Shown here: in pieces, positions 9,766 to 22,449 of the stretch
How positions within the stretch are numbered: the stretch's first letter is position 1
How the letters are laid out: each line of letters begins with the position of its first letter
Assembly (NCBI RefSeq): GCF_022539505.1
Contig: NW_025901050.1
Coordinates: 62,001-126,000, forward strand
From: Lolium rigidum
Lineage: Eukaryota > Streptophyta > Magnoliopsida > Poales > Poaceae
Direction of reading: 5' to 3'
Length of the DNA stretch: 64,000 nt
Notes under the pieces: model-generated
Databases searched by the model: none
Told to the model about the DNA's origin: nothing
Seen by the model: the letters and a program-made list of their open reading frames with translations, nothing else
Position numbers and translations under genes: made by a program

Positions 9766-12211
9766 TCTATAATATCTAAATAGGAGCAACCCACTATGTG
9801 TAATTCTCTTATCATGCAAGCATGCCACATCATCTGAGTTCTTCCTATTGGTTGTCACCTGTCCCCACCATCTGTTAGAGATTGCATGCATCCAGTCATT
9901 TGTTCTATTTTCACCCCCAACTAAATCATCTTTTCTGGAGACTGAACTGCTATCAACCCTTCGACTACACCAGTGGCCCTTCCTCTTCACCTACACTCAC
10001 GCATCACTTTGATGGAGTCATGGTACCCGTTTCTCTTCATCTCCTCCAAACCAGCAACCAATGGAACAATTATGGCACACCTTCCCATTAATAAATTGAG
10101 CATTTGAGCTGCGGCATCCCCGTCGTCTAGATGGAGGCAGTACCCCTGCACCAATATAGATTTCCCATTAGTGAGGCACCCCTTCCCGTTCTCCAATTTT
10201 TTTAATGACCTTTCTCCACTGATTTTTTGTTTAGCAGGATTTCTTATCAGGAAGATAATGGACTCGACGGGGGGATTTGCTGGCCTAGGTCATCCACCCT
10301 CATCCTCGACTGGTATGCTCATGGTTGATGGAATTAGTATTGAACCCTTGCTGTTGCCGGCGGTCCGCTTCAGCTCGCCTGCCGAATCAAGTAACCAGAT
10401 TTTCCCTCAATTCCAGTCCTCGTGTACTGTTTTACCGATTTACTCATATTTTCCTGCTGTTCTGTTGTTGATTGTTTGTGTTCTACCTCTTCTCAGTACC
10501 TTGATTTTTTTATAGCATATAATCTTCCAGTTCCCATATTGATTATTTGTATACTGTCTCTGCTCAGTACGCTTATTTCATATTGCATAAGTTGGATCTC
10601 TGAATTCAGAAGTACACATGCTGTATATACATTCTTGGGTTACCCACGTAGTTTCAGCTATAGATGACTCGCAGTGGCAACATTAGATTTGTTCTGGATG
10701 CAAAATTCAGAAGTACACATGCTGTTTTGACACTCTTCGGTTACCTTATGTGTTAGTTTTTTTCCAAGATTGCTAATCCAGGGTACAGAGTGGTACTTTT
10801 CTAGGTTTAATTTTCTAAATCAGATATTCAGACTAACGTCTTTTCGTGTTACATTTGTGAGCAGACATAGAGGAAGTGATGCACACTATGCGGGCTAGCT
10901 ATTACCTGTAACACATGTAAGATATCCTTGGAACGGGCTAATGTCTATCACCATTCATTGCCGTAGTTGTTCTATGAATGACAGCAAGCTCTCTCTATGA
11001 AACAGGCTATCCTAACTTTACCAAATCTGAAAATTTGTGTTGTGTTAACTGCAACAGAATTGTGTGTATTATGATAATGAAATGCCATGTGGTGAGTTCT
11101 CTATCTTGGTTGGCCATCACTTTTTCATTCAATTTTGTCTCACTAATTTAGTTAATTTTTGAAACATTGTCTCACTAATTGCTATATATACTGCCTTCAC
11201 AATGCAGCAGAGTTCTTTAGTCTTCAGAAAATATTTGTTACATATAAACTTTGTACAATTTTCTCGTGGGTTTGGCATGATTCTTGGACGAGTATACTTA
11301 CAGTTGTACACTTTTCACTCATCAAATCAGGTCTCTTAAGTTGAATGTCCAACTCCAGTACCCATCCGTCTCTTTTGTGTTTGATTTACAACTTAGATTC
11401 AGACATGCAGTGTTTCCACAAAAACAGGGAGCCCCCTTCTGTAAAGCTGTATATACAAGCCTAACTGACTGGTGCAACTCAGATCGACGAATAAAGATAT
11501 ATACTGGATAAATAAGGTTTTTCCCCGCACCTTGCCTGAATATTTATGTACTTCTATGAAACATCTTTGCACTCTTAGTGTCAAACAACATATATTTAAT
11601 GCTTTTCATGTTTAGTTTATTGTGTTTGTTGGGTTAGTCTGCAAATATATGTTGATAGTTTCAGACTAATTTCTAATTTTCTTTCCTTGCAACTGACCAA
11701 GCAATAATATATCTATCCAACATTATATTATCTGTTTTTTCTGGTGGTTAATACAAAAAACAATCTCGAGAATCCAGATTGATTCAAATCTGTAGCCATT
11801 TATGTGTGAAACTTCAAGCGATATTGTACTAGCACCACTTCTCGCTTCTATCATAAATCCCTTTCATATGCAATGATTGGGTTTGCTCTGCAGCCACTTT
11901 ATTTTAGTAATGGCGTCATAAATTTACACTCATTGTTGTAAAATCGATGATACATGTTACTTACAAAAACTTCTTTTTAAGTGATTTGATCTGTTACTTA
12001 CAAAAACTCATTGTTGTAAAAAAAATTTGGTGTATGGATTTTTTGTTTTCCTTCCTATCTTGCATACATCAAACTCCTGAAATTGTTTAATTTTTTTGAT
12101 GGAACATGTGGTTAATAAGCATTGTTAAATAACTATTTTTTTACTTTTGTCCATTGTATCAAAATATTTCTTCCTAATAATTCCCGCCGCAACGCGTGGG
12201 GTATCATCTAG
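9766..12211 (+). mobile_element. Non-autonomous Helitron
   Basis: It starts TCTATAATATCTAAATAGGAGC and continues with ATCATGCAAGCATGCCACATC. It ends CCCGCCGCAACGCGTGGGGTATCATCTAG at 12211: a GC-rich sequence of the kind that precedes plant Helitron ends, followed by CTAG. The element sits between A (9765) and T (12212), as Helitrons do, with no target duplication. At 2446 bp there is no Rep/helicase ORF in any frame, so it must depend on another element. The segment 10261-10400 is richer in GC and more exon-like than the rest and may be a captured gene fragment; its source was not recognised. Confidence 0.85.
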
Positions 12212-14640
12212 TTGTATCTGTGTCATGTTTGACAATCATCCAATTTAGAACCACAGATTCATTTTCCAGCACTTATTTACTTCTTACGTTTAGCCAGTTT
12301 GAATGGCATCTGATTGTTGTTTCTATATCTTTGGTACCGTGCTTAGCTAGTTATGTGTGATCAATCACTCTTCCATACACAAATTCATGTCTTTTAGGCA
12401 GAAGATGATTGATCATTTTCAAATTCCGCCTCCGGATACCTCTGAGTGCAGAGCCATTGCCGACCCCACCGGAAACACCGCGCCGTCCATCTTGTTCCTC
12501 CCTCACTGGCAAGACCGGATGGTGTGCACATGATGTCTTCCTCCTCCCCCGACTGTTTGGCTGCAGGCACCACATCTACATCAATCTGATTCATTGCGTC
12601 AGGTATTTTTCTTTACCAACAATGTTTCTGCAACTCCTTTGAATCTGCACACACGATTTTATCTGCTGCTATGGCTTACCTGTGTTAGTTGCTGAATTAA
12701 GTGTGATGTAAAATCCACACAAGCTACCTAGATAAAGTAAAGGTGAATAATTCTACCGACTACCAAATAAGATAATATAAGACTTGGCTCCAGTTTGTTC
12801 TTTCAACCATGAATGTTTGAACCTTGGATATATGTACCAGTAAATATTTAAAAGAAAAGAAAGATTCACGTTAACACTCCTCAATATCTTCTCAATGCTG
12901 TTGCCACTTGCTCTGACTTTGATTGACCGATGTCCGTGTTCAAATTTGACCCCGCAGGTGTAGTCATGAAGTCAAACATCCGCAACTTGGGATTGTTCAG
13001 GAGGTAAGCCCATTTTGGTTCAACATCCAATCACTAAATAGGTATGGACGTGTCATCAAGACATGAAGGTGTATTGCTGGTCTTGTTTCGACAGCTTGAT
13101 GTGCTTATTTGTAGGAGAACTCCAAGGCTAAACATGGAAAATATTAGAAAGACATACTTAAATTGAATTTGTACAAAAATAGTTTCCTACCAAGCCAAGC
13201 CTGCTTATATCTGTCGTTGATAGTAAACAGAGCTCGGCAGCATTCTGTTGGTACCTCATATTACCATCTACCATTGTGTAGTGATATTCACACTTGACAG
13301 TTTAAATCCCCATATGCAAAAATTATTGGCATTAGATTCATTTCGACCGGTCATTCTCTGAAAACAACAACACCATAATCCCTAAATTAAGTCGGGTTAG
13401 AACTGTAGAACGACTAGTGTTTCTATTTGAAGGCATCTTTGTGCTTCCTTTGTTCTTTGTTGTTTCTCTCTCTTGTGTCGTATTTTTTTCTTATCCGATT
13501 TTACATGTGTACCTATGAGCAGGAGGATGGAAATTCCACCAAAAATCAGGTGCTTTTAACCGCATACGACCATTACTTTCTACTACTTCACCAGCTGCAC
13601 TACATCATAGTCACAACAATGGTGTATACATATACAGCTCTTGTTAGTAAATAAAAATGTGGACTTGAGGAGACAAAAATAATAATGATGCACACATATA
13701 CAAGTTCTCTTTTATTTCTGAAATGGGCAAAGTTTAAGTGCATCTGCTCATGAATTACCCACTATTTTTAGAAGTCATTATTCGAGAATTAACCTTTGAC
13801 TCAGAATAATTAGAGGCCAATTTTGCACAATATTGTTTGCTTCCATAGTAACTTGTGTATTGTTTTGATTTTACTTTCAGGATATGAGTGCAGCATCATA
13901 GTGGGATCACGAGGAGCTAGGAAACTATTGAGTCTATTTTTTTGCAGTTTGTTTCAGAGAAGCCCATGTTAGTTTTACATGGGATTATATTAAGGTCTAT
14001 GAATTGCAATTGTGCTATTTTTCATTATAAAGGGAAAAATGAGTGCTGCTTAGGCTCTGCTCAAAACTTTGTAGTGCACACATAACTCAGTTCATTGACT
14101 GGGTGAATCCATTAGATGCGTATAACTTGAGCCTTGTGTAATTTGCAGTTTAGTGACTGTCACTATTTCTAGGTATATAATTTGGGCATGTGTTTGTTAG
14201 GTAGATGAGGGAGAAGACAAGAACAAATGTTGATGTTTGCCCTGGTAGATCAATCGTATCACCGCCACATGCTCGCATTGCATCTTCTTCACCCCTGATG
14301 GGACGTACGGCTAAAGCAGAGGTGGAGCATGGTAGAGCGTCAACGGGTAGACGACCGGCTGTAGTGGCGGTGCACGATGTCCCCGTTGTGGCGCATGGCT
14401 CGTGGCGGAGGACCCATCCTCCCCGGTGTTCCTGCCTTTTTCGTCACATCGAAGTGTGATGTGGCATAGGAAAGGGAAGCTGCGACGTCCAGATGATTAG
14501 GCGCCATCCAACGACGCTCCAACTAGAGGTTGAGACTTGAGAGTGGCGCAGCCTCGGGCGAATTGGATCATTTTTATTTTCAGATGAATGAAAATTACTA
14601 AGTAGCTCTTTTTTAAATATCTAAAAAATTTACTAGAAAA
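12212..14640. other. Intergenic DNA, no recognised gene
   Basis: AT-rich with short exon-like islands at 12410-12600, 12956-13005, 13520-13550 and 14205-14460. Some are bordered by AG or GT signals. They do not join into a protein I recognise. They could be remnants of captured or decayed genes, or a non-coding transcript. Confidence 0.4.
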
Positions 14641-16357
14641 AAAAAAACAATAAACGAGTGGATGGAGACTTGTGCGCGAGTGCGACCACCGACCGCGGAC
14701 CAGCTGCCTCGGCGGCCGCGCTTCCAGAAATGCTGGCGCGCCGCCCATCGGCCGTGCGTGGCGCCCGCGGTCCGCTTGCTCCCCTACGACGCCGCTTGCT
14801 CCCCTATCCATGCGTGAGAGGATGGGCCATCGCCATGCGTGGCGCGCGCCCACTGCCCACGCGGCGGCCATGCACGCACGCGCGCCCCGTCTGCCTGCCT
14901 CGCCTCGGCTCACCGGATAAGCCCGACGGGCACTCCTCCCCCACTCCCGGATCGCCGCGAGTTCCCTTTTGACTTTGCCGCCCACGCCCCGACCATCCCT
15001 CATTCGATCATTCCATCCCGCGTAGTCATAGGGTCACAAATGGGGGCGAAGCTGAGAGCGCCCGGTATCGCTGCCTACCTCGCCTAGCCTCTCCACAGAA
15101 AAGGTATGTATGCGTCTTCTTACGTGCGCTCCCTGTGCTCGATGAAATGCCCCTGAGAGTTTCACTTGCGTGAAGTTTTCTGCTGTCAATTTTTGATGTG
15201 TAACTTGTTCGGGTCTTCCTGTTGTGTAACTTGTGTGAACAGTTCAGTCCTTGTCTTTACAGTTTTCCCTCTTCTGCAATGAAATGGCAGAGCTCCTGCC
15301 TTTGATCGTCGAAAAAAAATCACTTCTTGTTGGTGTTGGCCGTGGTTTTATCTACATGCAGCTGTATGCGCTTGGAAAGCTTGCCGAGTTCTGTCTGTGC
15401 TACCTTCAATTCGTCCTAAAATAGGTGTCTTAGTTTTCTCTAGCTACGGATGTATCTAAACACATCTTAGTTGTATATACATCCGTATCTTGAAAAAGTT
15501 GAGACATTTGTTTTTGGACGGAGGGAGAAACTAAGAAAAAAGTTTGAGGTGGAAAACAAGGTAGTGTTGGGCTGTTGGCACTAGGAAACGGGTAATCGTT
15601 CCACTGAGGAGGCAATGTATGTTTCTCTAGTAGAAACGAAAAAAATGACTTCCTTTCTCAAAAAATCATTACAAGTCCATTATTATGAACACAAGGAATG
15701 CCGTTTCACTTACTGGAAGTTCTGTGCTGTGAATTCTGATATCTGTCTTGTTTGTGTCTTATTTGCGTAGGCAGTAGATAGATTTCGTGCCAACGTTGAG
15801 CCTTCAGTGGTGTTGGACGGTTGGCTGTAGTTAAAGCATATTGTAATCTTGCCATTGTGATTTCAGCAAAGTGCTCAGATCATTGTATCTCTCTAAGACG
15901 CACATGGTCAATAACCCATAGGTGGAGGTTAACAAACCTTGTGCCGGATAGGAATGAGAGCGGGATGATGTTGATAAAATCACATTTCCTACTTCCTAAC
16001 TTGTTAATCAAGTCGAGGGTTCTATTTCGAGAGTCTCGGGTGAACCATGAGAAGATAAAGAAAAGGAAGTTTTCTTGTTGTCCGTTGAACTTATTTCCCG
16101 CATTGCATGCTTTTGGTGTTCTTGCCAGTTTTATGTGCTAGAAAACTAAGGCAGAAAAGATTTGTTAGAATTCTTGCTATTGAGATGCTTGCCTCAGTTG
16201 CCTGATGTGTTAGCTTGATAACGAGCGGCCATATTGTGCCAACGACACACCCTCTCCTCTGCTGTTACATTCTGACTTGCTGATATGGTAATGTTTTCTA
16301 GGCCACAAGTGAATCAGCAAGAGTGATGCTCGCCGATGTTTACTCCCTGGAACTCAA
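14641..16357 (+). promoter_or_regulatory. Promoter and leader exons of the hydrolase gene
   Basis: A GC-rich block at 14660-15100 is followed by a strong donor (CAGAAAAG|GTATGTATG) at 15104, fitting a non-coding first exon. Acceptors at 15770 (TTTGCGTAG) and 16301 (TTTTCTAG) would open further leader exons. The last contains an overlapping uORF and the main ATG. A Stowaway MITE lies in the leader intron. Inference from splice signals. Confidence 0.5.
15402..15527. mobile_element. Stowaway MITE, left terminus decayed
   Basis: The right end GGACGGAGGGAG is at 15516-15527. The left end keeps only TTCGTCCTAAAATAGGTGTCTTAG, having lost the CTCCCTCC part. The middle forms the expected palindrome ACGGATGTATCTA.../...TATACATCCGT. 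It lies in the presumed leader intron of the hydrolase gene. Confidence 0.8.
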
Positions 16358-16385
16358 ATGGAGGATTATTTTTCACGCATACTAA
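16326..16385 (+). promoter_or_regulatory. Overlapping upstream ORF of the hydrolase gene
   Basis: An ATG at 16326 opens a 19-codon reading frame that ends at TAA 16383-16385. It is out of frame with, and overlaps, the main start at 16358. If the leader exon begins at 16302, ribosomes would meet this ATG first, which should lower translation of the main protein. Confidence 0.5.
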
Positions 16386-19305
16386 ACCTTGCTTGGAAAT
16401 TACGACAGCACTTGACACAATTTATAGGTACGATAGTTGAGCATCGGACTTGCTGATTTTTTCCTTTTTGACCCAGAGACTTGCTGATGTTTCACAGTGT
16501 TATCTTGGTTATTTGCTGATTCGAATCACCGTTTTGTGTGTGAAGTGTTACCTTTTTAGTTTTTAGTACTGTGCAGAAAATTTATTTAGGCATTTGATTT
16601 ATTTGTTAGCGCTAGATGTCATATAAAGAAGGGCACAACCTTGCAGAGGTTACAAAATTTTGTTGATATGGTAGTTCTATGCCTGTACTGGCAGTACTGC
16701 TCCTGTTGAGTTCTCTTTCTTTATTTTTATGTGTTGGTTTTCTATCTTGGCAGAAGATGTGTTTCGGTCCATTGATTGGCTCCCCCAACGCCATGAAGTC
16801 CAGTTCTCTGCTTGCTATAGAGAACTATTGCCTGGTGTTGAAAGATATATTCATGGACAGAGTTCCGTGTTGTCCATTAGTAATACTACAGAAGAGTTGT
16901 CCATTAGTAATACTGCAGAAGAACAGGCTGCGGATAGGATATCTGTGAGGGAGACTACATTCAGCAATGGCTTGTCCAGAATTTGTGAAAGGTTAGCACT
17001 CTCTTCGTTAATCAGATTTTGTTAATGCTTGAAGATAGTAATATTACTTACTGTACTAGCTAACCATGTGTTTTGATCTTGCATCATGGATCCACTTTAC
17101 AACTGTTTGTGTGCTATCAGATCATACGCCTGCTGGTCTTCCTATCGTTTGGTTGGCTTCAGATTTGGACAAAGGCTGGCATTCCATGTGCGAGAATTGT
17201 GCAGTCTCTTGTCAAATGAGATCCATACCAAACTAACCAGGTTAGTTACCGTCTTCTCATATCCAGTTTCTAGGTGTTTGCTCTCAGTCTTGACTATCTC
17301 GGGCATCTTGCCATCCAAGTGCTCAAGTCCATCCCGATCCAGTATACCTCTTTATAAATAGTTACTAAACTCTGGTGCATGCCCACAGGTTCTTGCATCG
17401 ATTCTGGACAACACTAGAGGGCTCTTCTGGAGATATAGGATGGTTGCAAAGAACTCAAATGTCGCTTTATTCAGTTGATGGCACATCTCGCTTTCATGAG
17501 CTTTTGCATGATGTCAGGTGAACTGTTTTCCCTGTCCAGTAAAGTATTAGTGAATTCGGTGCAAATGCATAATTATGTTTTGATGCACGTGTCGTGTTAT
17601 TAATCTATTTTATGAAGTTGTAGCGACCAGTTAATCCTTTCATTTACTTGTACAAGCGCTGTTTGACTTGTTGCTATCTCCAAAATTAAGTGTTATCATT
17701 AATTTCTCTTTACCATTTGTTTCATAACTAGGACATAATAATTTTATGGATGTACTTTCAACATGAATCCAACCTTGTTATTTTTACGTTGCAGAACTTA
17801 CATATTGTTGGATTATTACTTGTTAGTCAAAACATACGATTTTTAATGTTGAAATAAGTGGAGCTTTATGAAGAAATCAACAAATGGAGGTGCACATTTT
17901 GAATTACAATCAACTTAGGCAAAATAAATGACTCTGAAATGTGTGCTTAATTTTACAGAAATGGCATGCATTATCTGCCTAATACGCTGGTCTACTTGCT
18001 CATCCCTGGTGAGACATCTTTCTCAGTTTTACTAATCTTAATATTGCGTAGCTTAAGAATGACTCTTGTCCCTTTATGCAGGTCTTTTTAGCAACCACAG
18101 TCCACTTTATTTTCTTACTACCAAAAGATTTTTTTCAAAGATGGGGCTTACTTGCCATATTGCAAAGATTCATAGTGAGGTAATTTACCTCAACAGGGTG
18201 GCATAAGATCTTGTTTGTTGACCTAAATTTATCTTCTCTTGTGATGTTCTATATTTCTTTCGTGTTCTGCATGTGCCTTTAACAAACAAATGATTGTGTT
18301 CTCGCAAGTTTGTGTATCTTCATGTGGTCCCTGCAGTGTATACCTTACAAGTTTGTGTTCCTTTCTGTTGACGCCTGTACTGGCCTTTCATTTTGTTCAG
18401 GCATCAGTGGAGAAAAATGCAAGGGAACTGAAACTATACATCGAAGAGCTCTACTGGGGATCTGGCAAACAGGTTTTGCTCCTGGGACATAGCAAAGGCG
18501 GAGTTGATGCGGCAGCCGCACTTTCGTTGTACTGGTCCGAGCTCAAGGGTAAGGTAGCTGGCCTAGCATTGGTTCAGAGTCCATATGGTGGCACCCCGGT
18601 GGTTTCTGATATCCTTCGGGAAGGCCAGATTGCTGACAAGGAGACGAGAAGGATCACGGAATTGATAGTGTGCAGACTAATCAAGGTCCTCACTATTTTC
18701 GTTCATCTGTTCATCCAGAACATGAACTGCTTTTGTAGATTTTGCTCTGTTTATTTTATATCTTAACAAGTGGATGACCGCAGGGTGATATGAGAGCCTT
18801 GGAGGATCTCACATATGCCAGGAGAAAGGACTTCATCTCCAGGCACAAGTTCCCCGTGGATGAACTGCCGATCATCTCCTTCCACACGGAGGCCAGTACC
18901 GCCCCGACAGTGCTCGCCACACTGAGCCGCATCGCCCAGGCAGAGCTCCTCCCGTTGCTCGCACCCTTGCCGCACTTCCTATCCGAGTACGTGGAATCGG
19001 TCTTCGCTTCTATGAAGCTGCCTCTGGTGATGCCGGTTTCGGCCGCAATGGCGGTCGTTGCGCTCCACCTACGGCTGCGTTACGGGGAGAGGAGCGATGG
19101 CCTGGTGACACGGCGCGACGCCGAGGTGCCAGGGTCCGTGGTGGTGAGGCCGGAGAGGAGGCTGGACCACTCGTGGCTAGTGTTCTCGACCCTTAGGAGG
19201 TACCGCGCTGAAGCTGACGCTACCGAGGTGTGTGAGGCCCTGCTGGCCATGCTCGTCGAGATCGGCAGGAAGAAACGTAGTTTGATTGACAATCTGCCAT
19301 GCTGA
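16358..19305 (+). CDS. Alpha/beta-hydrolase (lipase-like) protein
   Basis: Eight coding exons, join(16358..16427,16754..16991,17121..17240,17389..17517,17959..18008,18082..18179,18401..18685,18784..19305), give 1512 bases and 503 residues. All junctions are GT/AG, though the exon-7 donor GTCCTC is weak, and phases agree throughout. The start MEDYFSRILNLAW is the first in-frame ATG after an in-frame stop at 16310-16312. Exons 5-6 read NTLVYLLIPGLFSNHSPLYF, an oxyanion-side strand. Exon 7 has QVLLLGHSKGG, a nucleophile elbow with the serine near residue 266. Then come VAGLALVQSPYGGTPVVSD and, in exon 8, LDHSWLVFSTL with a candidate catalytic His. This matches an uncharacterised plant family of alpha/beta-hydrolases; substrate and location are unknown. 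No signal peptide is evident. Possible hydrophobic stretches lie near residues 405-425. Confidence 0.88.
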
Positions 19306-21059
19306 GGAGTGGGGAGATCATTGAAAAAAAAAATCGCTCTGCTAGTTTGTTAAACACTAACTTTACTAGTATATATAGTTAGCAATGTGATTCTCTCTCT
19401 TGAGAACGGAGAAGAAATACACGATGTCAATGTTATTTTGAGTTACATATTTTTGTGACTGAGGAAATTGCATGTCGGGACACTGAGCTAGTGAACTTGG
19501 TGAGACGGTACACTTTAATCTTTAACTTGCAGATCGTACATGCAAATTACTTGTTACTTGAACATGCAAAATCTGCTGGATCGCACTTTTGCAGAAACGA
19601 CCACGTCTACAGTTCGCCAGATTGGGCGGCAGAATGGTATCATGAGGAAATAAATCCTATACGACCCAAACTCATGCGACCTGGTGGGTAGACCACATCC
19701 GGCACCTCTCATCTGAAAAAAGCCTGCACCTCGGTAACAATTCGCCACATGCTTTTGCTACGTGTACGATGCAGGAGTTGGTCTACGGCCGGGTCGTACA
19801 AGATTGGGTCGTATAGGATTTTTTTCCGTATCATGATACCACTCTTCAAAATTCAAATTTACAAATGTCCATAAAATTCGAATAAATATTGTAAGTGTTC
19901 ATAAGATGTCTATTTATAATCTCTAAAATTTCCACAACCAAATTCGAAATGCATATAGAGAAACAGAAAGGACAAACTGATACGTGAATTGTGTCATTTA
20001 TACTTTCATCCTTTGTGGCACTGTTCTTGTTAGATTTTGTTTTGTTTATCTGTGATCTGAAAATTGTAGGGGTTGTAAAGATACATCCTGTGAGAACTTA
20101 CATTATTTGTTTCGAATTTTTTGAACACTTAAAAATTTGATTTTAAACAATGGTATCATGGAATCGTAGAGGGAGGGATCATTAGATATTTTTCCGGCAC
20201 CTCTCTATTGGTGTGGTTTTAACGTGGAATTGCTAATCTAGTTTGGTGTTCCATTTTTGTACCCGATGGCTAGGACAACATAACTGTTAAAACAGGACCA
20301 CTAAGAAATTGTGAAATGTGTTGTCCATGTACAAAGTCTTAGAGAAACGGTACACCAACATTACAAAGAGGTCAGCGTTTGCTCACATGTAAAGAAAACG
20401 TTCTATACATTACAACAACACGTTAAGCAAATCACAAACTATGATTAAGATTAGTTGATTGTGCAAGTAATTGCCTCTCAAGTCATGACGGTTGTCCCAA
20501 TCTCAATAAATATACAAATTGGTTCGATTTATCTTTTTTCCTGAAAATGGCATGGAAAAATGAGAAATCCAACCTTAACTCAAGTCCATTTCTCACTTCT
20601 GCTCTATAATACATATCCGGCATCAAATGTGATTTAAATGTATTCCATGTGAAGCTCTAATAATATGTGCCTGATATTTTTATATAAATAAGATAGCTAA
20701 TATAGTCTTGCAAATTACAAAACCCCACCATTGCTAGAAGCCCAGACTCATGAAGTTCTGCCACAAAGAATCACCTCTGAGCAATTTGCCAAATTACCTT
20801 GGCGGCACGTCGGCCGTATGACGCGTGGCACAAGTGCTGCCACCTACCCATGCAGCACATTGGACATGTTCGGACGTTCATCAGCCGCTGATGTCGAGTG
20901 GTGGGCCAGTCCATCACGCAGAGAGGCGGCACCTTGACGTGGCAGATGCCGTCGCTGACCACCGGACGATGTTGACTTCCATGCAACGCAGTGAGGGTCA
21001 GCTCTGATTCCCATGCAAGTAACTGCCCTCACTTTCACTCTTTAGGCGCTAGTTTGGTC
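19306..21059. other. Hydrolase 3' flank and intergenic DNA
   Basis: 3' UTR-like sequence follows the stop. From 19635 there is a foldback element. At 20153-20205 there is a short sequence resembling that element's arm and interior (GGTATCATGG... CCGGCACCTCTC). The rest is AT-rich DNA without a recognised gene, up to the LINE target duplication at 21060. Confidence 0.45.
19635..19841. mobile_element. Foldback/MITE-like element with ~60-bp inverted arms
   Basis: The left arm starts TGGTATCATGAGGAAATAAA and holds ATCCTATACGACCCA and GGTAGACCA. The right arm is the inverted match, TGGTCTACGGCC, TGGGTCGTATAGGAT, and ends CATGATACCA at 19841. The loop is about 80 bp and non-coding. No clear target duplication was seen, so the superfamily is not assigned. 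Confidence 0.75.
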
Positions 21060-21074
21060 ACTTTGGCATGTACT
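21060..21074. repeat. Left copy of the LINE target-site duplication
   Basis: ACTTTGGCATGTACT, directly before a run of T (the minus-strand poly(A) tail). The same 15 bp recur at 54623-54637. Confidence 0.9.
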
Positions 21075-22317
21075 TTTTTTTTGAGCAACCGGCAGGAGCA
21101 AGAGGGATCAAAACGGTTCAAACTATGCAAGAGAGGGCATTTTTAGATTAAGGTGGTAAAATGCTCATAACCTACGAGGATGAGCTACCAAAAAGAAAAC
21201 TAATCCGGTTCGGCCGGGATGACCGGGCCGAAGCCATTTATAGCACGATCCCTTTGGAGGATATCCTCGTTTGGGATGCTTGCGACCTCAAGGTAGGTAA
21301 GACGTTGTCCAACTGCATGGTGTAGTATGCAAGTCTGATATAACACCAATGAAACATCGTTCCACTAGTATTATATCGCTCAGAGTGGTACAACAGAAAC
21401 ATATGCGGGTCCAAGGCATGTCTATAGAATTACAACACTGACTCTATTACATAAGATCATCACAGCCTCCTATTTTACAATGAGGTAAAACTGCAAATTA
21501 ACTCCAGAAGAACGACTCGTAGTCTAGTTTTATCACGAACTCTATTTGTAGAGTATGAAACTAGCTACAGAGGCTATGAATAGATTCTAGCTAAATAGGA
21601 GCTATGTTTAGGAAGCTAGTTCCCTTCTATTGCTAATCTAGATTGTCTCCTTGTTGGAGGTGGTGTTTGACTCCTCTGTCGAGTTCCTGTCCCTTGAAGT
21701 AATTGTTGATTCCTCGGTCTTCGAGTTGTTCTGTAGATCCTCCTTCGATGACTCCATATCTAAGCAGGGGATTTAAGAGTGGGATGAGTACGAGCGTACT
21801 CAACAAGTTCATTATAGGAAAGAGGTGTTTAATGCACTAGCTACGGCATTAGACCAGAAAGTCTAATACCAATGCAGGTTTTCATAATCATTTCTTCAAA
21901 AGGTTGCTTTTATTCAGAAGAACTATGTCCGTCAGCCTTCACCGGTTTACTAGAACTTCATGGAGTTCCTTTCCGGCAGCGTTCGCAGTTCCATATCCCG
22001 GAACAGGGAGTGACAGGTCACGGTTCATTACACTCTACAGAGGTGTGTTGCTTTACCCATAAGAGATCTTAACCTTGGTGCCAACCGGGTGATCTTCCCG
22101 TCCACACTTCCTTTGGTGTGAGGCCCGGTATAAGGTCTAGCCAATCATGTTCCTCCGCTACCTCGAACACCCACCCTATGTTGCAAACTCCGACCCTGGG
22201 TCCACGCCGGTCCCATTATTCCCATAGATTTCAGGGTGGACCCCGACCACGACGTCAATGCAGGGCTCTACCATACATTCCTACGCCGGTAGCTGCAACC
22301 CATCATAGACCGCAATA

Positions 22318-22449
22318 CCGTGGGGACTTAGGACTCCCCAGCCTCACCGCTTGCTCCTTCGGGCGACAAGTGTACTACGGACTATGCCGTGGGTACTTAG
22401 GACTCCCCAGCCTCACCGCTTGCCCCCTTGGATTACAAGTGTACTACGG
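22318..22449. repeat. 69-bp tandem duplication inside the LTR
   Basis: Two units starting CCGTGGG(G/T)ACTTAGGACT at 22318 and 22387, each ending CAAGTGTACTACGG. The same pair occurs in LTR2 (about 31611-31742) and LTR3 (about 40904-41035), so it predates the array. It accounts for the 124-192 codon ORF that crosses here in every copy. Confidence 0.9.

Noticed and set aside
14497..15003. 168-codon minus-strand ORF
   Set aside because: Lies in the GC-rich promoter/first-exon block of the hydrolase gene. Arg/Ala-rich, with no family resemblance.
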